Source of the DNA: Serratia inhibens
Lineage (GTDB): Bacteria > Pseudomonadota > Gammaproteobacteria > Enterobacterales > Enterobacteriaceae
Reading direction: 5' to 3'
NCBI RefSeq assembly: GCF_003591175.1
Contig: NZ_QYYG01000001.1
Location: forward strand, 1,825,946-1,889,945
Length of the DNA stretch: 64,000 bases
Shown: positions 35,517 to 44,700 of the stretch, piece after piece
Layout: every line of letters starts with the position of its first letter
Position numbering within the stretch: position 1 is the stretch's first letter
Translations under genes and position numbers: made by a program
The notes under the pieces: model-generated
The model's database searches: none
Told to the model about the DNA's origin: nothing
The model's input: only the letters and a program-made list of their open reading frames with translations

Positions 35517-36671
35517 TTAGATTTGCGCGGGCGCATCTTGCGCCGCTTGGCGTTTATCGAGCTGCCGAATAAGGGCCCTTTCCGCATCCGTTGCGACATG
35601 CCGATCCCAATACGCCAGTTTTGCTTCCATGCGTTTAAACCACAGTGGCGGTACCAGCGCATACAGGATATGCGCCACGTAGCCATGGTCGATCCCCACC
35701 GCATAACTGTGCGTTTGCAGCTTCCAGAATTCCCGACGTGGGTTCGTATGGTGATCCGAGTGGCGCGTCAGATTCAACAGGCCGGCAGAAGAAGCCTGAT
35801 TGTTGCAATCCCAGCTGTGTCTTGGCTCAACGCGGGTGTTGGGAACCCGGATTAAACCGTAATGCTGGATATAGTTGACGGTTTCAAACAAGAACTTGGA
35901 GACCAGCATGGCCACCAGACAAGCGAGTAATCCACGCCCCCCCGCCGCCGCATAACAGGCGGCCAGGATCATCAAGCTCATGATGACGCCGCGAATCACC
36001 CTATTGCCCAGCGTAATACTCCGTTTGCCCTGGCCTTTTAGCCGTTGCTGTTCCACCTGCCACGACTCGCGGTACTGCGACAGCGACGAGCGGATAAAGA
36101 AACGGTAAACATGTTCGCCACGGCGTGCCGTAGCCCCATCGGCATACGTCGCCACATTGGGGTGATGCGAGTACACGTGGGAGATGGAAAACTGCGCGTC
36201 CGCAACCAATGCCAGTAACCAGCGCCCAACGGTCATCGCCAACAGGCTCTGGGTTTTGTGGATAAGCTCATGAGCCACCACAGTGTTGGTGCTCAGCGTA
36301 TAACCGGTGGAGACGGCGGCCAGCAGCAATTCTGGCGTCCGCATACCGTGCAAAGCCGGCACATCCCACCCCGTCGCCGCCGAGATCCAGGCCCCAGCCC
36401 CCAACAAATCGCCCGGCGCCGCCTGCCAGATCAACGTAAACAACGCCAGCAAGGCGGCAGGCAGTTGCAGATAGGGGATCAACGCCAAAAAAGCGGTTAG
36501 CCGATAGTGGTGATCGGCAGTATCTACTTTGGTCAGGTTATCGAAGATCAAATAACTCAAGGATACGCACAGCATGGCGGCCACTATCCACCCGCCACCG
36601 AGCAAATTGGCCACCGCAGTCATGGGCAAAAACACCAGTGGCACCAAGGCAAACCTTAGGTAACTCAACAT
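35517..36671 (-). CDS. AlkB-type membrane diiron hydroxylase/desaturase
   Basis: This 384-residue integral membrane non-haem diiron oxygenase carries the histidine boxes of alkane 1-monooxygenase: HELIHK, SHVYSHHPNVAT, NYIQHYGL and RHSDHHTNP. All metal-ligand His residues expected for AlkB are present. AlkB enzymes hydroxylate the terminal methyl group of alkanes or fatty chains and need an electron-transfer partner, which is encoded directly upstream and overlaps it by seven bases. Within a fatty-acyl-activating cluster the likely target is an acyl chain rather than free alkane. Confidence 0.9.
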   Translation of the reverse strand: MLSYLRFALVPLVFLPMTAVANLLGGGWIVAAMLCVSLSYLIFDNLTKVDTADHHYRLTAFLALIPYLQLPAALLALFTLIWQAAPGDLLGAGAWISAATGWDVPALHGMRTPELLLAAVSTGYTLSTNTVVAHELIHKTQSLLAMTVGRWLLALVADAQFSISHVYSHHPNVATYADGATARRGEHVYRFFIRSSLSQYRESWQVEQQRLKGQGKRSITLGNRVIRGVIMSLMILAACYAAAGGRGLLACLVAMLVSKFLFETVNYIQHYGLIRVPNTRVEPRHSWDCNNQASSAGLLNLTRHSDHHTNPRREFWKLQTHSYAVGIDHGYVAHILYALVPPLWFKRMEAKLAYWDRHVATDAERALIRQLDKRQAAQDAPAQI

Positions 36672-37735
36672 ACTAACTCCTTATTATTCGATATTTTTTG
36701 CTCGGCACCGGCGGGAGAAAAACAGTCTGTTTGAATATGCTGCGCCATCACCCCGGATGCCGGCAGCCCCCGTTGGCACGCCTGCGCCAACCCCGGGTTA
36801 CCGCAGATCAACACCCGCCAGCCGTGAGCCTCCAACCCGTACTTTTGATGCGGGTAGAGACTGCGCCACGCCTCCAGCCAGGATGTGAAGCGCCCGGCAA
36901 GCTCGTGCGCGTGCCCTTCGCTTTCTTGCGATAGCGCATGCAGGTAATGGAAGCCCTGATGTTGTTGCTGCAACCGCTGCAGTTCGGCAACGTCGAACTT
37001 GTCCTGCCGCTTGCGAATGGCATGCACCAGCATCACAGCCCGGTAGGGATTACGCGCCAGGGCCGCTCGAACCAGCCCCAGCGTGGTCCCTAAACCTGAA
37101 CCGCTGGCTATGGCCAGCAAGGGCCCTTTCCCGTCATCCGCTTGCCCAAACTGCCCGCTGCCGCCAGAAAGCCACAGGGTGCGCCCGATGTTGTTCCGAT
37201 CGCATAAAAAGGGAGAGAGGCGTCCCTGCTCTCTCAGCGTGACATCCACGACAATCTCCCGCGCGCTACTGGACCAGCTCACCGAATAACTGCGGACATC
37301 CGTGTCCGGCTGGTGGCAAAGCTGGAAAAACTGCCCAGGCAGGAAGGGCATGGCCTGCTCGGGCGACAAAGTGATCCGCCATACCGAAGCTGACAGAGGG
37401 GTCGCCTGCTTTATCTGAGCTGGCACCCAATGCGTCGCTACGGTAGCCGGCATCAGGGTTAAATCCGATTGGGGCAGGCACTGGCAAGCCAACACATGGC
37501 CTGCCGCAATTTCTTCGGCACTGAGCAAGTAGCCGAGATCCACCAGCGAACGCACTTCACCGCTGACCACCCGACACAGACAGGATTTGCAAGACCCCAC
37601 CTGGCAGTTGTAAGGCAACGCCACGCCGGCTTTCAGGGCGCTTTCCAGCACCGTTTCCCCCGCAGCCAAGGTGAACGTTTGCCCCTCCAGCATCCCCTGG
37701 AAGGTGCTGCGGCGTGAGAACCATCTCTTCAGCAT
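36665..37735 (-). CDS. 2Fe-2S ferredoxin/FAD reductase fusion
   Basis: A 356-residue electron-transfer protein. The N-terminal 95 residues are a plant-type ferredoxin with CQVGSCKSC and a later Cys in LACQC as cluster ligands. Residues from about 110 form an FAD/NAD(P)H reductase with RSYSVSW as FAD-binding motif and an NAD domain (ASGSGLGTTLGLVRAA). This is the phenol-hydroxylase/oxygenase reductase layout. It overlaps the AlkB gene by seven bases, so it is almost certainly the electron donor of that hydroxylase. Confidence 0.9.
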   Translation of the reverse strand: MLKRWFSRRSTFQGMLEGQTFTLAAGETVLESALKAGVALPYNCQVGSCKSCLCRVVSGEVRSLVDLGYLLSAEEIAAGHVLACQCLPQSDLTLMPATVATHWVPAQIKQATPLSASVWRITLSPEQAMPFLPGQFFQLCHQPDTDVRSYSVSWSSSAREIVVDVTLREQGRLSPFLCDRNNIGRTLWLSGGSGQFGQADDGKGPLLAIASGSGLGTTLGLVRAALARNPYRAVMLVHAIRKRQDKFDVAELQRLQQQHQGFHYLHALSQESEGHAHELAGRFTSWLEAWRSLYPHQKYGLEAHGWRVLICGNPGLAQACQRGLPASGVMAQHIQTDCFSPAGAEQKISNNKELVC

Positions 37736-37736
37736 G

Positions 37737-38756
37737 TTATTGCTCTCCGCATATCAGCAGCCCATCGTCGAATACGCTGCCCATCAGGATCTGCCCGCCG
37801 ATCGGCGCCGCCACGCTGATCGCCGCCAGCGCCTGGCCGTGGCTCTGGTAAAAAATCCGTGAGCGCTCGACCGCGCCCTGTGGGCCCAACGCCAGGCGCC
37901 AGACCAGTGATGGCGAGCGCGCTTGCGCATCCTTTTGATAGGCGGACAATTTCAACAGTTTCGGATGCGCGGCCACCAACAGTCCATCGCCCTCGGGCAT
38001 GATATTGTCGACGCCGTGCAACCCGGTGAATCGCCCCAGCAAGACGGGTGACGCCTCACCCGGCCGCCATGCCCAACTGCTCACGGCACCGCTGGTGGTT
38101 TCCGCCACATACAGCCGCCCCCGTTGCGGGTTGTAGTAAATGCCGTTGGCAAAGTGCAACCCATCGAGCAGCGTATGCTCCCCCGCGTCGTCGACCAGCA
38201 AGACCCTGGCGAGTGGCAGGCGCAAATAGTCTTCCGCGCGCCCAAGTCCCCCGGCATAGGCATGGTCGCGCGTCAGCAGCCAACGGGATCGATCAATCAC
38301 GCTGATGTCATTGATATTCTTGCCGACGCTGCGCGACAGCTCAGGCTGATAAACCAGCCGCATCGCCGCCCGCTCAAAACGGAACGTTTCGATGCGATCC
38401 CCCTGAGAGCCGTGGCTCACTGCATAAACCCACGTCTCGGCGTCCTTTTGCCACACATCGATGCCATGCGGGTAAAACTCGGGCGGATAGTCGCCGGGCA
38501 AACGCAGGGGCGCCTGCCCCTGCTGGACGTAATAGAGCGCGCCCGGTGCCTTATCATGGCGATTCAGGCTGCTGACCAGCGCGCCCCCCTCCTTCAACGG
38601 CGCGATGTCCTCCGCCCCGCTGATCCCCGATATTTTTTGGCATTGCCGCAGGTTAATATCCTGAACCCGGTAGAACGCGCCTGCGTCAAACAGCAGATTG
38701 ATTACATACGCCAGCACAGCGACAGCCAGTGCTACACCCATCAACTTTTTCATCAT
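37737..38756 (-). CDS. Paraoxonase/arylesterase-like beta-propeller, membrane-anchored
   Basis: This 339-residue protein starts with one hydrophobic segment (GVALAVAVLAYVINLLF), an uncleaved anchor or signal. The rest is a six-bladed propeller of the PON/SMP-30 type: SGISGAEDIAPL, YPHGIDVW, NINDISV and ANGIYYNPQRGRLYVAET match calcium-site blades of paraoxonase-like lactonases. It shares four bases (ATGA) with the end of the large synthase gene and lies one base from the reductase gene. A lactonase or esterase in the envelope, possibly for self-protection or maturation, is inference. Confidence 0.75.
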   Translation of the reverse strand: MMKKLMGVALAVAVLAYVINLLFDAGAFYRVQDINLRQCQKISGISGAEDIAPLKEGGALVSSLNRHDKAPGALYYVQQGQAPLRLPGDYPPEFYPHGIDVWQKDAETWVYAVSHGSQGDRIETFRFERAAMRLVYQPELSRSVGKNINDISVIDRSRWLLTRDHAYAGGLGRAEDYLRLPLARVLLVDDAGEHTLLDGLHFANGIYYNPQRGRLYVAETTSGAVSSWAWRPGEASPVLLGRFTGLHGVDNIMPEGDGLLVAAHPKLLKLSAYQKDAQARSPSLVWRLALGPQGAVERSRIFYQSHGQALAAISVAAPIGGQILMGSVFDDGLLICGEQ

Positions 38757-41700
38757 GCTTCCACGGTAACCGGTGAATAAAACTGCTGATTTACTGCGCT
38801 CACACCTTGTTCTGCCAGAACCGCGATCGCAGCCAGATACTGCTCCAGTAGCGCTGAGGCGGTTTGCTCGGTGAAATAACGCGCCTGATAATCAAGTTCA
38901 ATCGACAGCTCGTCGGCCATTTCCACCACGTTCATCATCAAGGGGAATTCGACCGCGTTGACCGGCAGCATCGACAGGCTGGCCTGCCACTGGCGCATTT
39001 CCGCCAACGGCGCAGGCGGTTCGACATTGAACGTGGCAATCAGAGGCAGTGGCGCCTGCTCGCCATGGAAACAGCGGGACGGCAATGCCGGAGCCTCACG
39101 CTGCGCCAGCACCGCCTGATGCACCCTGCCGACAAACTCTGGCCACGAAGCGCTCTCGGCACTGTTGAAGCACAGCGGCATCAGGCTGACGCATTGGCCG
39201 ACCAGCCCTTCGCTGCTCTCGAAGTCACGTCCGGCATCCGGCACGGCGATCGGCAACAGAGAGCCGCCGATAAACTTCTCGAGCGTCGATACAAACAGAG
39301 CGTTCAACATCACAAAGCGAGTGGTACGCAGTTCTGCGGCAACTTTACGCAGTTGGGCCGACAAACTCGGGTAAGCCAGGGTCTGTTTCAAACGCCGGCC
39401 TTGATAGGGTGCTGCTTGCAAAACCACCGGCAGCGCACTGGCGGGATCGAAACGACGCGCTGGAATAGCGGCCAGCCGTTGAGCAACCTCGGCATCATTG
39501 GCCGTCTTTTCCGCACGCATAAAACGCAGATAGCTCGGTGCCGCCGACAGCTCAGGGCTAAACCCTGCCGCCAGCGCATCGTAGATATGCAGCAGTTCAC
39601 GCAGTATCACCATGAATGACCAGCCATCCGCCACCGTATGGTGCGCCGACAACGCCAGGGCCGTTTGGCCGGGCTGGCTCAGCAACAAAACGCGCGCCAG
39701 CGGCGCGGCCGTCAATGCGAAGGGTTTAGCGGCAAACTCGGCCAGCCGGGCAGCGAGATCTGCCGACTCGCTGCGTTCTTCAATAAAATCGACATTGGCC
39801 CCGCCCGGAACCACCCGCAACTCCCCCGCGCCGTTGAACTGCATACGCAAGGACTCATGACGTTCGCTCAGCAGCGCCCAGGCTTCGGCCAGAAGTGATC
39901 CCTCGATTTCACGCGCCGTTTCAACCACGCAGCCAATGTTGCCCGCGCACAGCCCGCTTTCGTCTTTGGCGGCCAGCAGCATAAAACGCTGCTGGCTGTC
40001 GGCGGCCGGGTAAGGCGTATTGGGGTGCAAACCGGCGTCACCAAAGAAGCCGTCAACGCGCATGGCATTAACGCTCTCTTTTACCGCCGCGATAAAGTGC
40101 TCGATGTCTTGCGAAGAGTGCGCGGTGGACACGAAGCAGTTGCGGCCTTCCCAAATAAAGATGCCGCGCAGCATCAGGTGATGGAACAGAATGTCGTAGT
40201 TACCGCTGAATTTGAAACGGAACAAACTGCCCGCCGAAACGATCTCGATAGGCGTGCCCGTCGTGGCAAACCAGGTGTTGAGCGTTTGCGCGAGGTAATG
40301 CGTCTTTTGGTTGATGTCGTCATATAACCCGGGGTGGCTCTTGATATAGTCGAGCACCGCTTTGCTGGCCGCCATGGTCAGGGGGTGTTTGGAGAAGGTC
40401 CCGGCAAAGAAAATCAGTTCGGATTGCGGCCAGGACTCATCGCCGTATTGCCAGAAACCGCCGTCAATGCTGTCCATAAAGCGCGCCGACCCCGCAATGG
40501 CGCCAATCGGCAGGCCGCCGCCGACAATCTTGCCGTAGGTGGCAATATCGGCCTGGACACCGTAATACGCCTGCGCGCCGCCGGCAGCCAGGCGGAAACC
40601 GGTAATCACTTCATCGAACATCAAGGCGATATTGCGTTCGGCCGTCAGCTTACGCAGCGCATGCAAATAGTCGCGCGGCTGATGATCGGGATAGCGGCTT
40701 TGTATCGGCTCCACAATGACCGCAGCCAGTTGATCGGCATACTGGGCAATCAAAGCCAGGCTCTCTTCGCTGCCGTAGTCGAGCACCAGCAGATCCTCGA
40801 CCAGGGACGCCGTCGTCCCTGCGGCGATCGGCACTGCCCGCTCCGGGGTTTCGCCCCCCTGTTGGCGCCCCAGGATGCCATCAAAAACGCCGTGATAAGA
40901 GCCACTGAACAGCGCCACTTTATTCTTGCCCGTTACGGCCCGCGCCAGGCGCACCGCGCTCATGACGGCTTCAGAACCGGAGTTACAAAAAGCCACGCGC
41001 TGCTGGCCCGTCAGCTCCGCTATCAATGTCGCAACTTCACCGGCCAGAGCGCTCTGCGGCCCGATTTGCATGCCTTGCGCCAGTTGTGCGGCAACGGCCT
41101 GCTGCACGCACTCCGGTGCATGCCCCAACAGGTTGGCACCAAACCCCATGGTGAAATCAACGTACTCGTTATCGTCGACATCCCAAATACGGGAGCCTTG
41201 TGAACGCACGCCCACCAGGGGGTACAGCATTTCCTTGGTGGATAAACGAAAACCTGCCGATGCCCGGTTATCTGCCAGCACGGCGCGGTACTGCTGCGCA
41301 TTGTGCCTGGAGCCAGAGGTTTTGCTGACAAACTGCTGCGTCAGTTGCTGTATATGGTTATCGCGCTCGGCCCCCAATGAGGTCTTTTGGGTTTCCTTTT
41401 TAAACCAGCTACTGTGGGCGCCGGCTTTGGCCGGTGCAGCGGTGGCCGCCGCGTTATTCGCCACGGCCGGTGGAGGAAGAGCCTCTACCGGCGCACTTGC
41501 CGGCACCGAAGGCAGCGCGGGTGCTGAAAGCGGTTGAGCATGGCCGCCGCTCAACAGGCGCAGCTGTTGCGACATAACCTCTAATTGCCGTGCAATCACC
41601 CCTTGCAACGCGTCCGGTGCCGCTGCCGGCATGGCCCATTCGTGTTCGATCACAGAGGGTGGCGCGGGTGCCGCCGAGGCTGCAGCTTGCGGCACTACCG

Positions 41701-44700
41701 CCACAACCCGGCTTTCACTGGCCACAGGTTCAGGCTCCGCCACTTGCGCACGCTCCACAACGAAATGGATCACCGCATCCAGCGTGTTCAACTCTTCAAA
41801 CAGCGATCTCAGCGGGATCACCACGCCATAGCGATCCTTGATGGTATTAATCGCATCCAGCAAGACCAGCGAATCGGCCCCCATTTCCAGGAAGGGCAGA
41901 TCATCATCCAGAGCTTCGGGCGATGCCCCCAAATACCCGGCAATGATCGCTTTGATTTCGGCGCGTAATTGATGTTGTTTTGACATAGCGTCCTCGTATG
42001 AAGATGGTGGCAGCGTTGGCTTTTCATCGGCCAACCAATAGGTTTTCCGACAGAATTGGATGGCCGGCAGCGTCAACGCCTCGCGGCTTGTTGCGCGATA
42101 CAGCCTGGACCAGTCGATGTCATGCCCTTGCTGCCACAACGAACCCAGCAGCGTCAGCAGTGATTGGTATTCATGGCGATGATCAGCGGCCGCCAAAATC
42201 GGTTGGCTGCGATCGGTGGCGGCGACAAACTTGCCCAGCGAACTGTCGGCGCTCAGATCCACAAAGGTATATTTCCCTTCCTCTCGCAGCGCCTGTATGC
42301 CTTGCAGGAAATGAACGGGTTGCCGGATTTGTTGGCTCCAGTAATCGGCATCGGTGTGCCGGCGCGGCAGAGCGTCCAGATTGCTGTAGAAAGGGATATT
42401 CCCCTCGGCAAAATCAATATGCTGCGTCAACCAGAGGCGATACGCCGGCAAGATGGGAGCCATCAGGTGAGAATGGAATGCGTTGGTGGTTTTAATCCGG
42501 CGGGCATGGCCGCCTTGCGCTGAAATCGCCTGCAGGCAGGCATCGATCGCCGGCGAACTGCCGGTGATGGTGGTCAGCGTCGGCGTATTGAACGCGGCAA
42601 TATCAATATCGTCGGCCCAGGGGGCGATACAGCGACGAACCTCGTTTTCGCCGCTGAACACCACCGCCATCGAACCCTGTTGCTCCAGGCCGGCCATCAG
42701 ATTTGCACGCTGATGCACCATCGCCAGCCCTTGATCCAGCGAAATCTGGCCGGCGACAACCGCAGCGCAATACTCACCCAGGCTATGGCCAATCACCGCC
42801 GCCGGGCGTAGCCCGAACTGCAACAGGCTATCCGCCGTGGCATAAGTGCAGGCAAACAGGGCCAACTGGCAGGTTTTGGCGCAATGCTGCCAACTGTCGT
42901 CCTGCGCATGCAGCGCTTGCCGAATATCAATTTGATACCGTTCCTGAACGGTATCAGCCAGGCTATCGAAGCGCGTGCGGTAGTGCGGCAGGTGCTGGTA
43001 TAAAGCCGCCCCCATACCGATTTGCTGCGTTCCCTGCCCGGGGAACAACCAGACCTGCGGGCGCGGTTTCTCCACTTTATTTGCGGTAAGTTGCGCCATG
43101 TTTTCTGCCAGTTGCCGGCGGTTGGCGCCATAGGCAAACCCACGATAGCGCGGGTGGTCATAACGGGTATTGACCAGGCGACACCATGCCGGGACGTCAA
43201 CGTCGTGTTGCATTTGCAAGGTGTTATAAATGCCGTCACGCTGCGCGCTGAACCCTTGTTCTTCGTGCGAGGCCACCAGCAGCAGCGCCAGCGGCTGGGC
43301 CGCCTCATCGCGCTTCGCGGCCTGTGGACAATCACGCAGTATCACGTGGCTGTTCGTCCCGCCGAAGCCAAAACTGCTGACGCCGGCATAACGTTGCCCC
43401 GCCGCAGATTCCCAGGCACAAGGCTGGCTTCCCGCTACCGCCACCCGGCGGCTAATGGCGGCGATATGCGGATTTTTTTGTTGGAAATTCAAATGAGGCA
43501 CGCGCTGTTGGCCATGCAGCATCAACGCGGTCTTCACCACCCCAAGCACGCCGGCGGCGGCTTCGAGATGGCCGATATTGGTCTTGACCGACCCCACCTG
43601 AACCGGTGCCGGTTGGCTACGCTCGGCAAACACCGCTTCCAGCGCCTGATACTCGATCAGGTCACCCAGCGCAGTCCCGGTGCCATGCGCCTCCACATAG
43701 TCGATTTGATTGCCGTCGATGCCCGCCTCGGCCAGCGCACGCGCGATCACCGCCTGCTGCGATGGCCCGTTAGGCGCCGTGATGCCGTTGCTGCGGCCAT
43801 CCTGATTGATGGCGCTGGCAACCAAGGTGGCATAAACCCGGTCACCATCGGCCAATGCCTGCGCCAGGGGTTTCAACACCACGATGCCGCACCCCTCGCC
43901 ACGCGCATAGCCATCGGCGCGCGCGTCAAAGGTTTTGCACTGGCCGTCCGGTGCCAACATCTGCGCCTCGGTGAAGACCTTTTGCAAATGCGGCGTCAGC
44001 GCCAGATTCACGCCGCCGGCAATCGCCAGCGAACTGCGCCCCGAGCGCAGGCTTTGCATGGCCCCGTCGATGGCCACCAGCGAAGAGGAACAGGCGGTAT
44101 CGATGGCGACGCTGGGCCCTTTAAAATCATAAAGATAAGATATGCGGTTGGCGGCAATGCTGTGCGCGTTACCCAACCCGCTATAAGCGGAAACCCGGTC
44201 GCCCGAGACCAGGGCATAATCACTGGCGCTGATGCCGATAAACACCGCGGTATCGCTTCCCCGCAGCGCCGAAGCCTGTAATCCCGCATCGGTCAGTGCC
44301 TGTTGCACGGTTTCCAACAGCAGGCGATGTTGCGGATCGATATACTCCGCCTCACGCGGCGAAATACCAAAGTAACCGGCGTCAAAATCGCTCACGCGAT
44401 CAAAAAAACTGCCTTTGCGGTTAAAACCGCTGAGTGCAGAGCCGGCCCAACGATGAGCCGGTATTTCCCCCATGGTGCTTTGCCCCTGTTGCAACATCGA
44501 CCATAGCGCCTGCACGCCGCTGTGGCCCGGCAGTTCAACCCCGATGCCAATCACGGCGATATCCTGGCCGGCCACGGCCATCGCAAGTGCTTCCGGTCGC
44601 TCAGCGGGTTGCAACAGACCCGCAGCCAGCTTGTTGATCGTCGGATAATCGTAAATCAGCGCCGGCGACAGCTCGCGCCCCAAATGTTGTTCCAACTCGC

